Part shown: one piece after another, positions 24,066 through 32,867 of the stretch
How positions within the stretch are numbered: the stretch's first letter is position 1
Layout: the number at the start of each line of letters is the position of its first letter
Origin: Bdellovibrio sp. UBA4095
GTDB taxonomy: Bacteria; Bdellovibrionota; Bdellovibrionia; Bdellovibrionales; Bdellovibrionaceae
NCBI GenBank assembly: GCA_002381805.1
Contig: DFXZ01000005.1
Coordinates: 62,001 to 126,000, forward strand
Length of the DNA: 64,000 bases
Direction of reading: 5' to 3'
Position numbers and translations under genes: made by a program
Notes under the pieces: generated by a model
Told to the model about the DNA's origin: nothing
The model's database searches: none
Seen by the model: the letters and a program-made list of their open reading frames with translations, nothing else

Positions 24066-25472
24066 CTATTCATCATCAAGCTCATCATCTCCCACAACAC
24101 CAAGGTTGTATTTTTCTATACGATATCGCATAGATCGGAAGGAGATGTGAAGCAGCTTTGCAGCTCTCTTTTTCACTCCGCCAGCAGAGTGAATAGCCTT
24201 TATTAGCAGTTCTTTTTCAATCTGTCCCATTACTTTATCTAAATCAACTCCGTCATCACCCATTTCGATCTCATTTGACGAAGCCATTTTGCGACCCGAA
24301 GACGTGTTAACCATTGGAGGCAACGATTCGGGAAGGATTGTCGCACCGCCCTCGAGAGCTACAGTTCGCTCAATCATATTTTCCAGTTCACGGACGTTAC
24401 CAGGGTAGTCATATTTTTTTAGAATTTCCATCGCTTCTGCGCTGATCGCCCCAATACTCTTGCTCAGGCGCTCATTGTACTTTTTCAAGAAATGATTCGC
24501 GAGCAAAGGGATATCATCTCTGCGTTCACGCAGACTAGGAGTCTTAATATTGATCACGTTCAAACGATAGAACAAATCTTGGCGGAAAGTCCCTTTTTGA
24601 ACCATCTCCTCAAGATTACGATTCGTCGCTGCAATAATCCGTACTTCCACTTTATGATCATCCGTGGCCCCGACTCGTCGGATCACTCGCTCTTGAATCG
24701 CTCTTAGAAGCTTGACCTGGATCGAAAGCGGAAGCTCACCAACTTCATCCAAGAACAAGGTTCCCGTATCTGCCACCTCGAATAAGCCGGACTTATCCGC
24801 AACGGCTCCCGTAAAGGAACCCTTTTTGTGACCAAACATCTCCGATTCCATAAGATTCTCTGGAATCGCTCCACAGTTTACCGTCACGAAAGGGCGATCT
24901 TTCAAGGGACCGTTGAAATGAATCGCCTTTGCAACAACCTCTTTACCTGTTCCTGACTCCCCTGTAATCAAAACATTCGTAGGGGTTTGAGACACACGCT
25001 TTACCATATCAAAAATGATATGCATGGCCGTCGAGTTTCCGATCATGCTCTGGAAAGAATACTCTTTAACAAGTTCTTTTTTTAGAGATCGATTTTCAAC
25101 TTCAAGATTTTTGGAACGAAGGGCATTCTGAATATTTAAACGAACCTCATCAATCTTGAATGGCTTCGTCAAATAATCATATGCTCCCATTTTCATAGCT
25201 TCAACCGCCGTTTCGGTAGTACCGAATGCCGTGATCAGCATGAAAACTGTATCTGGATAAGATTCTTTTACGTGCTTTAAAAGCTCAATCCCCGTCACAT
25301 GAGGCATTTGCAAATCAGAGATAATCATATCGAAAGTTTTTTTAGTCAGAAGGTCTTTCGCCTTTTGGCCATCCTCTGCCAAAGTGACTTCATAGCCTTC
25401 TTTCTTAAGCATGATCTCTAAAAACTCGCGTATTGATTCTTCGTCATCGACAACTAGAATTCTCGACTTCAT
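24066..25472 (-). CDS. pilR: PilR-type NtrC-family response regulator
   Basis: This 468-residue regulator has a receiver domain with the phospho-acceptor in MIISDLQMP, a sigma-54 AAA+ domain (GESGTGKEVVAKAIH and GSFTGA) and a Fis-type HTH (KRAAKLLHISFRSMRYRI). It follows the histidine kinase gene by 36 bases, at the downstream end of the pil operon, so the PilS/PilR assignment is by synteny. It would activate sigma-54 promoters of pilus genes. The GAFTGA loop reads GSFTGA, a common natural variant. Confidence 0.85.
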   Translation of the reverse strand: MKSRILVVDDEESIREFLEIMLKKEGYEVTLAEDGQKAKDLLTKKTFDMIISDLQMPHVTGIELLKHVKESYPDTVFMLITAFGTTETAVEAMKMGAYDYLTKPFKIDEVRLNIQNALRSKNLEVENRSLKKELVKEYSFQSMIGNSTAMHIIFDMVKRVSQTPTNVLITGESGTGKEVVAKAIHFNGPLKDRPFVTVNCGAIPENLMESEMFGHKKGSFTGAVADKSGLFEVADTGTLFLDEVGELPLSIQVKLLRAIQERVIRRVGATDDHKVEVRIIAATNRNLEEMVQKGTFRQDLFYRLNVINIKTPSLRERRDDIPLLANHFLKKYNERLSKSIGAISAEAMEILKKYDYPGNVRELENMIERTVALEGGATILPESLPPMVNTSSGRKMASSNEIEMGDDGVDLDKVMGQIEKELLIKAIHSAGGVKKRAAKLLHISFRSMRYRIEKYNLGVVGDDELDDE

Positions 25473-25508
25473 TATGCGCTCCCACGTCCTGTGTTATCAT
25501 TCATTCTC

Positions 25509-27086
25509 TCAGTGTGCTCTCGGAAAAGTCAAAATAAACTCGGTCCCAGCACCAGGTTCACTTTCGACAAATACCTGAGCACCATGCCCCTCAAGGATCT
25601 TGTGCGTGACCGCTAGACCAAGGCCCGTCCCTTTTGGTTTCGTTGTATGAAATGGTTCGAACATTTTCTTTCTTGTCACTTCACTCATTCCGCAGCCTGA
25701 ATCGCGAATCCGAATTTGCAAGTCTTTCTCGGTCTCGGCAGAACGCACGACCAACTGGGCTGTTCCACTTTCATTCATAGCTTGATAGGAGTTGATCACA
25801 ATATTCAAAAATGCTTGCTTCAACTTATCTCGTCGTCCCAGAATGACTAATTTCTCGGCATATTCTCTAAGTTGTTGAACGTCAGTTCGAACCTGGGCAT
25901 TTGACTTCATCGAATCCAGAACCTCAGTCAGCAAAGAGGATAGATCCACCGGATCAGTCGGAGGAGTTTCGGGACGTGCATAATCCAGAAATTCGGTGAT
26001 CAAATTGTTCAGGCGATCAATTTCCCGCAAAACAATCTTCATCAACTTCCGGTCATCTTCATTAGTCACAGTTTGAGTCAGCATTTCAATGCTGCCACTA
26101 ATCCCCGCCAACGGATTGCGAATCTCGTGTGCGATTCCCGCTGCTAAGCCACCCACTGCAGCAAGTTTTTCATTTTGTCGAGCCGCATACTCTAATTCCC
26201 GAATTTTTGTCAGATCATCGAACAGTGCAATGTTTAGGTGAGCTTGAAGCTCTGAACTGTAGATTTTTGAAATTGTCAGACCGAGCAGCTTTGCCGACTG
26301 GCCTTCAGCCGGAGTGTACTTAAGATCCAACTTTTGCAAACTCTGATCGGATCTAGTCACCGGCAAAAGGTTATACCAGTTTTGTTCAAGAAGATTCTCG
26401 ACCTCAAGAATCTGCGCAGCTGAGGCATTTCCTCTGACTATTTCACCCGATTCCGTGAACGAAACCATTCCGGTCGGAATATTTTCAAGTAGAATTCGAT
26501 TCAACTCTTCTGCAGACCGTAAGTGTTCTCCGGTCACACTGAGTTCACGTCCTACGCTTTGGAGTTGTTCACTTAAATAGCCCGCAAGACCTGCCACTGA
26601 GAAAAAGGCGACATTATTTAAAACAATAAGAAAGAAGAAGTTAAGTGCCTTGATTTCCGGAGAAAACAACGATGCTGAAGTAAAGAAAATACTGGTCAAG
26701 AGCGCTAACGTAACGGCACCAACACTTCGGCATGCGATTCCCGCCAGCAGGATATTCACCAAATGAAGAAACAGGAATAGGGAACTGTTTGATCCAGAAT
26801 AGGAAATCAAAAATGAGATCAAAAGGGAATCTAAGGCAAAGGTAGCAAACAGCCAAGCCGGCTTCTGCACCAGCTTATTCCAAAGAGAAAACCAAATCAG
26901 ATGACTTCCAAAGGCAACTGTTAAAATTGCATAGAAAGGCCCCAGCAAAACCCAGTTAACAAAACCCTCTTGGACAATACTCGTTATAACTGTGATCAGC
27001 AGTATCAATAGAAACAGGCTGATGCGAACTAGTTCGATCATCAGCCCTTGTTTTTCGCTTCTTTGAAGTGCGAAGCTTAGTCGCAT
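25509..27086 (-). CDS. pilS: PilS-type membrane histidine kinase
   Basis: The 525-residue kinase has six N-terminal transmembrane helices, a PAS region, a HisKA domain (AHEIRNPLAGI) and an HATPase with GTGLGLAV. This six-TM/PAS layout is that of PilS. It starts directly at the stop of pilC and is followed by pilR, which supports its pairing. It probably senses pilin or membrane status to control the regulator's phosphorylation. Confidence 0.85.
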   Translation of the reverse strand: MRLSFALQRSEKQGLMIELVRISLFLLILLITVITSIVQEGFVNWVLLGPFYAILTVAFGSHLIWFSLWNKLVQKPAWLFATFALDSLLISFLISYSGSNSSLFLFLHLVNILLAGIACRSVGAVTLALLTSIFFTSASLFSPEIKALNFFFLIVLNNVAFFSVAGLAGYLSEQLQSVGRELSVTGEHLRSAEELNRILLENIPTGMVSFTESGEIVRGNASAAQILEVENLLEQNWYNLLPVTRSDQSLQKLDLKYTPAEGQSAKLLGLTISKIYSSELQAHLNIALFDDLTKIRELEYAARQNEKLAAVGGLAAGIAHEIRNPLAGISGSIEMLTQTVTNEDDRKLMKIVLREIDRLNNLITEFLDYARPETPPTDPVDLSSLLTEVLDSMKSNAQVRTDVQQLREYAEKLVILGRRDKLKQAFLNIVINSYQAMNESGTAQLVVRSAETEKDLQIRIRDSGCGMSEVTRKKMFEPFHTTKPKGTGLGLAVTHKILEGHGAQVFVESEPGAGTEFILTFPRAH

Positions 27087-28298
27087 CTAGCCACCAACAA
27101 CGTCTGCCATACTAAAGATTGGAAGATACATGGCAATGACGAGGACGGCGATAATCCCCCCCAGGACCACCATTAACAATGGCTCTAGCAATGAAGTCAT
27201 CGCTTTTACCGCTGTCTCAACTTCATCTTCGTAAAAGTCGGCGATTTTACCCAGCATCACATCAAGAGTACCCGACTGTTCACCGATCGCAATCATCTGA
27301 ACAACCATTTCTGGGAATGCTTTTTCTTTGGCCAGCGGAGCCGCAAATGGACGCCCCGACACAACAGACTCTTTACAGCGTAACAAAGACTGTTCAATAA
27401 CGATATTGCCAGAAGTCTTTGCAGAAATTTCGATGGCCTCGATAAGACCAACACCGGATGACAGCAAAGTCGACAGTGTTCGCGTCAGACGAGCAATTGA
27501 CGACTTTTGCACAACTTCTCCAAAAACTGGAGCTTTTAAAATGAATCTTCCAAAGGAGTCCCTGCCTTCGTCAGTCTTAAGCCATTGCTTGAAAGCGATC
27601 GGCCCCACTACCAAAACCCCTAAGTAGAGATACCAGTTGTGGATCATAGAATTACTTAGACCTACTACCATTTGAGTCAAAGCTGGTGGTTCTTTACCTG
27701 AAGAAGAAAAGAACTCCATAAACTTTGGCAAAATGAACACCAGAATTCCGGCAATTACCAACAAGGCCACAGAAATGATCACCGCAGGATAAACGAGCGC
27801 ACCTTTTACTTGCGATCGGATTTTTTCAGACTTCTCCATGTAACTTGCTAGTCGCAGTAAGATACCATCCAGGATACCGGCTTCTTCTCCCGCTTGAATC
27901 ATATTAACATAAAGCTTATCGAAGACTGTCGGCACAAGTGCCATCGAGTCAGCCAAACGTCTTCCACCTTCAATTGAAGTCTTCACTTGAGCCGAAGCTT
28001 CTTTCAACAAACCAGGACGCAACCCTTCAGATAAGATCTTTAGTGAATCCACAACTGGAATACCGGCGTTGATTAAAGTCGCAAATTGACGAGTGAAGAT
28101 TTGCAAATCGCGGCCCTTAACAGAGCCGGCAAACATCGTCTGTTTACTACCAACTCCCGGGCGAGTTCCCGTAGCCAGACGAGTGGGCAATAATTGCTGG
28201 GCACGAAGACGAATAATCGCTTCTTGCTGATTGGCGGCTTCAATCTCCCCTTGGACAAGCTGTCCACTGGCATTCTTGGCTTGATATTGAAACTTCAT
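27087..28298 (-). CDS. pilC: Type IV pilus inner-membrane platform protein PilC
   Basis: The 403-residue product contains two GspF domains, each preceding transmembrane segments (LQIFTRQFATLINAG, LTRTLSTLLSSGVGLIEA), and a basic N-terminus (KFQYQAKNASG) typical of PilC. It lies between the pilT-like and pilS genes with 1-base and 0-base spacing, so the whole block is one operon. It forms the inner-membrane platform that the assembly ATPase rotates. Confidence 0.93.
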   Translation of the reverse strand: MKFQYQAKNASGQLVQGEIEAANQQEAIIRLRAQQLLPTRLATGTRPGVGSKQTMFAGSVKGRDLQIFTRQFATLINAGIPVVDSLKILSEGLRPGLLKEASAQVKTSIEGGRRLADSMALVPTVFDKLYVNMIQAGEEAGILDGILLRLASYMEKSEKIRSQVKGALVYPAVIISVALLVIAGILVFILPKFMEFFSSSGKEPPALTQMVVGLSNSMIHNWYLYLGVLVVGPIAFKQWLKTDEGRDSFGRFILKAPVFGEVVQKSSIARLTRTLSTLLSSGVGLIEAIEISAKTSGNIVIEQSLLRCKESVVSGRPFAAPLAKEKAFPEMVVQMIAIGEQSGTLDVMLGKIADFYEDEVETAVKAMTSLLEPLLMVVLGGIIAVLVIAMYLPIFSMADVVGG

Positions 28299-28299
28299 A

Positions 28300-29343
28300 C
28301 TAGATGCCTACCTTTTTAAGGAGCTGATCTAAACTATCAGGATCCCGTGAAACCTCAAACGCTGTTTTTATATCAATATAACGACGAATTAATTGCTGCA
28401 AAAGAGATTGGTTTAAAGAAAGCAATCCCGAGTTTTCAGGTGCATTCAACATCAAACTCTCAATCTCTTTCACATTCTCTTGCTCCAGAAGGGCACGAAC
28501 TTGAGGTTTCATCAAAAGAATTTCATGGGCAAAGACTTTTTCGCCGCTCAACCCCAGCATTGAATACTGTCCCGCTGCCAGACTCAGCACCTCGGCCAAG
28601 CGCGCAGCGCCATGGGATCCGTGCTGCTTTGATAAAACAGAAAGAACTCTTCGCATTCCATTAGGTAACGACGGAGCTCGCATCGCGTAGATCACAAAAG
28701 TGCCTCTTTCGGCAAGGGCTAAAGCCTGCAGAAAACTCTTATCATCAGAAGCGCCTTCAAACACGACTAAATCTGCACCCATGAGCAGGTTGTCGCGCTC
28801 GTCTTCTCTGGTGAACTGGCCGTTATGGTAAACGTAACAAGATTTTTCTTCGCGAATCTGAGGAAATGTCTTTGATGAAAAAACCACGCCCAAAAAGGAC
28901 TTTTCTTCGTTCATCTTTTGCAAAAGTCGATGAAGCGCAACGATCTGTCCCGACTCTCCAGGTCCGGTCAATAATACCAACCCTTTCATACGTAAACAGG
29001 CTTCAACAAGCGATGGTGGGAAGGAGATATCTTGCTTGGCTCCGTCCAGATCCATATCGAGAACGGCCTTCATGGTTGTATCTTTCTGAAAGAAAGAAAA
29101 CCCAATTCGAACACTGTCGAATGCCGTCTCGCCCTGAACTGTTCCGGTAAGATCCAAAGTTGTCTTTTGCTGTGAACTTAATAAACTCTGTTGCAATAAA
29201 TTCCATTCAGTAACCAAGGCTGGAGACGATCTAAGCGTGGTCCATCCCGAAGCTAAACGAGCCCGCGGTTCACTACCGACCACGAATAAAAACTCTTCTG
29301 CCTTCTTGGCCTTTGCTTGCAACAAAAGTTCAGTCAAACTCAT
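28300..29343 (-). CDS. Degenerate PilT-like ATPase paralogue
   Basis: The 347-residue protein has PilT-like length, and GLVLLTGPGESGQIVALHRL aligns with the PilT Walker A region (GPTGSGKSTTL), but the invariant lysine is replaced by glutamine. The Walker B-like stretch ADLVVFEGASD is also altered. It is therefore probably not a classical ATPase, but a PilT-derived scaffold or regulator. It sits between pilB and pilC with AAGGACG upstream. Loss of the lysine is seen directly; loss of catalysis is inference. Confidence 0.8.
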   Translation of the reverse strand: MSLTELLLQAKAKKAEEFLFVVGSEPRARLASGWTTLRSSPALVTEWNLLQQSLLSSQQKTTLDLTGTVQGETAFDSVRIGFSFFQKDTTMKAVLDMDLDGAKQDISFPPSLVEACLRMKGLVLLTGPGESGQIVALHRLLQKMNEEKSFLGVVFSSKTFPQIREEKSCYVYHNGQFTREDERDNLLMGADLVVFEGASDDKSFLQALALAERGTFVIYAMRAPSLPNGMRRVLSVLSKQHGSHGAARLAEVLSLAAGQYSMLGLSGEKVFAHEILLMKPQVRALLEQENVKEIESLMLNAPENSGLLSLNQSLLQQLIRRYIDIKTAFEVSRDPDSLDQLLKKVGI

Positions 29344-31040
29344 TATACGTCCTTCACTGATGCATTTAGTACTTCTTCAATTGTTGTCAATCCGCGTTTC
29401 AACTTGAGCAATGCCGATCGTCGTAAGGTTCTCATTCCCTGTTCACGAGCTAAGTACCGGAGCTGTCCCGTCGAAGCGCCCTTAAGAATAGCTTCTTTGA
29501 TTTTTTCCGACATACTCATCAATTCGAATATCGCCGTTCGTCCTTTAATGCCGGTATTATTGCAGTTTGCACAGCCTCGGCCCTTAAAGACTTTATATTC
29601 ATCCACTTCCGCGGGAACTACTCCCAAGTTTAGGAGCGTTTGCGCAGGCACTTCTACCGGAATTTTACACGCTTCACAGATTTTTCCGACAAGACGTTGA
29701 GCTACTATCAAGTTCACTGTCGAAGTAATGATATAGGGAGCAACCCCCATCTCGGTCAGACGAATAACTGTCGAAGGAGCATCGTTCGTGTGCAAAGTAC
29801 TGACGACCAAGTGACCCGTGGATGCCGCCTTAAAAGCAATTTCCGCAGTGTCAATATCTCGAATCTCCCCCACCAGAACGATGTCGGGATCTTGTCGCAG
29901 GAATGATTTCAAAGCACTCGAGAATGTCAGATCAATATCAGGATTCATCTGAACCTGATTAATACCTTCTAAGTTAAACTCCACCGGATCTTCAGCAGTG
30001 GAAATATTCACATCAGGCTGATTCAGCTCTGCAAGAGCCGAATAAATGGTATTGGTTTTACCCGAGCCAGTCGGACCGGTAATCAAGACCATGCCTTGAG
30101 GTAAATGGACATTATTTTTAAAGATTTTAAGATCATCTTCTTCAAACCCCAGCTTCGTCATATCAAGCTGGAGATTCGACTTATCTAAGAGACGCAGAAC
30201 GACTTTTTCGCCCCAAAGAGTTGGCAGTACGCTTACGCGAAAATCCATCTCTTTTCCCTTTGTGGTTCGAACTTTCAAGCGACCATCTTGAGGGCGACGT
30301 TTCTCTGCGATATCAAGTTTTGACATGATTTTCAAACGTGAGGCAATTGCGGCAGCCGTTCCCGGTGGTGGCGCCGTCGCCTCAATCAAGTTACCATCCA
30401 TACGAAAGCGAACTCGGTATCTTTTTTCATAGGGTTCGAAGTGAATATCGGAAACTCTTTTTTTGATCGCATCGGCCAAAATGGAATTCACGAACTTTAC
30501 GATAGGCGCATCGTCTGGACCGCCCTCTTGGTCAATGATTTCGGCCGTAGAGGCTGCCGCCGCAAACTCATCTTCCATCCCGGAAGCAGCACTTAGTGAT
30601 TTGGTGCTGATATTTCCGCCATAGTACTTTTCGATGGCAGAAGAGATCGACATTTCCGTTCCAACAACAGCTTGAATTCGATGTCGTGAAATAAAGCGAA
30701 GATCCTCTTTGACCATGATATTGCTAGGATCAGAGAATGCCACAACGAGGGTCGCACCGGCTTTTTGCAACGGAATAAGAGTGTACTTTTCGCAAACCTC
30801 TTTAGGAACCAGCGGTGTTAAACTTTGATCAATTTCAAAGGAGTTTACATCGACGCCCGGAACGGCATAGTGCTTTTCTAATGCTCGAAGAATTTGATTT
30901 TCTTTTAAGAAACCCAATTGAACAATGGTAGAGGTCAATTTTTGACCGGATTTCTTTTGCTCTTCAATAGCAGAAGACAATTGATCGGGCTTCAACAAGC
31001 CCTGTTTAACAAGAATTTCTCCAATTTTTAACGAAGACAT
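29343..31040 (-). CDS. pilB: Type IV pilus assembly ATPase PilB
   Basis: The product (565 residues) has an N-terminal MshEN-type domain, Walker A GPTGSGKTNTIYS, the Asp/His boxes (HFEPYEKRYRVR; STLHTNDAP) and a zinc finger (CEACK...CANCNNTG). The length is normal for PilB. GGGAG precedes the ATG at 31040. It is the first gene of the minus-strand pilus operon and powers pilus extension. Confidence 0.95.
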   Translation of the reverse strand: MSSLKIGEILVKQGLLKPDQLSSAIEEQKKSGQKLTSTIVQLGFLKENQILRALEKHYAVPGVDVNSFEIDQSLTPLVPKEVCEKYTLIPLQKAGATLVVAFSDPSNIMVKEDLRFISRHRIQAVVGTEMSISSAIEKYYGGNISTKSLSAASGMEDEFAAAASTAEIIDQEGGPDDAPIVKFVNSILADAIKKRVSDIHFEPYEKRYRVRFRMDGNLIEATAPPPGTAAAIASRLKIMSKLDIAEKRRPQDGRLKVRTTKGKEMDFRVSVLPTLWGEKVVLRLLDKSNLQLDMTKLGFEEDDLKIFKNNVHLPQGMVLITGPTGSGKTNTIYSALAELNQPDVNISTAEDPVEFNLEGINQVQMNPDIDLTFSSALKSFLRQDPDIVLVGEIRDIDTAEIAFKAASTGHLVVSTLHTNDAPSTVIRLTEMGVAPYIITSTVNLIVAQRLVGKICEACKIPVEVPAQTLLNLGVVPAEVDEYKVFKGRGCANCNNTGIKGRTAIFELMSMSEKIKEAILKGASTGQLRYLAREQGMRTLRRSALLKLKRGLTTIEEVLNASVKDV

Positions 31041-31104
31041 GAGAGCTCCCTGGACTCACTTTACTTCAGGGTGCCATTTTTTGTAACTAGACCGAAGGAG
31101 AGAT

Positions 31105-31920
31105 TTATGTCAAAAACCCTTTCCATCTTTGTTCAAGTTCTTCGACGGAAAGGTTGTGATTCACACGCAAACGTTTCAGCCAGCGAAGTGTGAGGGCAGA
31201 ATAAACTTGAGCAGGCGGCAACACTCTTAAATCGGCTCTTTCAGCTTCTTCTAAAAGTTGATGGTTCTCGATGTTTAGGTTCAAATCCATCACATATCCA
31301 TCCCCTTTCATGAAGTTGAAATAGGAAAGGTCAGTCAGAAGATCTTTTTGCTCATTCAGATCCACAGTGTTTATGATAATTCCCGCACTCACCGACTGCA
31401 TTGTCAGCTCCTCGAGTGGCAGAATATTAAACTGAATTCCAAAAAAGGACTTTTTAAGGTCCAAGGCATGCTGGCTAACCGCTGGTTGCCGACCAACGAG
31501 ATAAACCTCCGTAATTCCCATTTCTGCAAGAACTACAGTCGCAATACGTGCGAACTCACCCTCTCCAATAACAAATGCCGGAGTGCGCGTATCAAGGTCT
31601 TTAGCTCTTTCGACCAACACATCATGCAAAGCCTGAGCAATAATGACTCTGGGATAGAGTTTTCCATTTTCTTGAAATAGAGAATCGAAACATCGAAGCA
31701 AACGTACTTGCGTGGGAACGATGGTCAAATCAGGGAAAACCTTGGCGGAAAGCTCAAGCGGAATCAGGACCATGTTCGCATCTTGGCCTTCAATGTCACT
31801 ATAAGAACTGACCAGCTGAAACTCTAAATCCCATTTTTGTTCTTCACTCAGTTTTTGCAAAAACTGACAAGATCGACTGGGCCCGCTGGGGTGAACATCA
31901 AGAATTTTTAGCTTGCTCAT
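31105..31920 (-). CDS. Shikimate-dehydrogenase-like Rossmann protein
   Basis: The product has 271 residues. The core GEGEFARIATVVLAEMG and VYLVGRQ resemble the NADP-binding region of AroE (shikimate dehydrogenase), but the catalytic N-terminal motifs are not clearly present. Reductase activity is uncertain. The start at 31920 overlaps the ribF stop by 23 bases, so it is co-transcribed with ribF, just upstream of pilB. Confidence 0.55.
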   Translation of the reverse strand: MSKLKILDVHPSGPSRSCQFLQKLSEEQKWDLEFQLVSSYSDIEGQDANMVLIPLELSAKVFPDLTIVPTQVRLLRCFDSLFQENGKLYPRVIIAQALHDVLVERAKDLDTRTPAFVIGEGEFARIATVVLAEMGITEVYLVGRQPAVSQHALDLKKSFFGIQFNILPLEELTMQSVSAGIIINTVDLNEQKDLLTDLSYFNFMKGDGYVMDLNLNIENHQLLEEAERADLRVLPPAQVYSALTLRWLKRLRVNHNLSVEELEQRWKGFLT

Positions 31921-32845
31921 CAAAATACCTTCGCGCCTCTTGAATATCCAAAGAGATTTGTGCCTTGAGGGCATCTATTCCTGTGAATTTCATTTCATCA
32001 CGAATGAAGTGCAAAAGATAGACTTCGACTTCAATTCCATAAAGAGTCTCATCAAAATCCAAAAGATGGGTCTCGATTTTAACTGGACCTTTTCCATCGG
32101 ACTGAAAGGTCGGGTTCACGCCAATATTTGTAACTGAGGGGTGGCGTTTTCCATTGATGACAGTCCATGTACAGTAAACCCCCTGCCGAGGTAAGAATTC
32201 AACATCGGGATGAATATTCGCGGTCGGAACTCCAATCGTCCTCCCCCTCTTGAATCCATGCTCAACGTGACCTCGCACATAGTACGGGCGTCCCAAAAGA
32301 CCTTGAGCCTTTTCTATTTCCCCTTGCTTTAGGTAATCGCGAATTTTTGTCGAGGAGACCACTTCTCCTTCCTGCTGAAAAGGCGGAATGATGATCAAGC
32401 GAATTCCTCTTTTAGCGCAGAATTGCTCCAAAAAAGGAATGTTCCCAGATCGCCCGGCACCGAACGAAAAGTCGTGACCGACCACAAGAGTTTTGGGGTT
32501 GAGTCTTTTTAGCACATAGTTTTCGAGAAACTCTTCGGCAGAAATTTTAGAAAATTCTTTGGTAAATGGCTCTATGATGACGGCTCCAATGCCGCGCTTT
32601 TCCATCTGCTGTTGCTGATCCTTCATGTCAAACAGACGCTGAGTCGCTTTCTCGGGTTTTAGAATCTTCACCGGATGAGGGTAAAAGGTATAAACCACAG
32701 CAGGAACACCATAGTGCTGAGCCTCTCGCACCACGGTTTCCACCAACTGCTGATGACCCAAATGAACGCCATCAAAATTGCCAATAGTGAGCACAGAGGA
32801 CTCTAAGGGGGAATTCAACTCTTTTACACCGTTATAGACATGCAT
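31898..32845 (-). CDS. ribF: Bifunctional riboflavin kinase/FAD synthetase
   Basis: The 315-residue enzyme converts riboflavin to FMN and FAD. It has the adenylyltransferase motif TIGNFDGVHLGHQQLV near the N-terminus, a central VVGHDFSFG and the riboflavin-kinase motif KRGRTIGVPTANI near residue 190. A TTG start nine bases upstream at 32854 with an AGGG site is an alternative. It is divergent from the CHASE2 kinase gene. No FMN riboswitch is seen upstream. Confidence 0.93.
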   Translation of the reverse strand: MHVYNGVKELNSPLESSVLTIGNFDGVHLGHQQLVETVVREAQHYGVPAVVYTFYPHPVKILKPEKATQRLFDMKDQQQQMEKRGIGAVIIEPFTKEFSKISAEEFLENYVLKRLNPKTLVVGHDFSFGAGRSGNIPFLEQFCAKRGIRLIIIPPFQQEGEVVSSTKIRDYLKQGEIEKAQGLLGRPYYVRGHVEHGFKRGRTIGVPTANIHPDVEFLPRQGVYCTWTVINGKRHPSVTNIGVNPTFQSDGKGPVKIETHLLDFDETLYGIEVEVYLLHFIRDEMKFTGIDALKAQISLDIQEARRYFDEQAKNS

Positions 32846-32867
32846 ATTTTTCAATATACCCTGTTCT

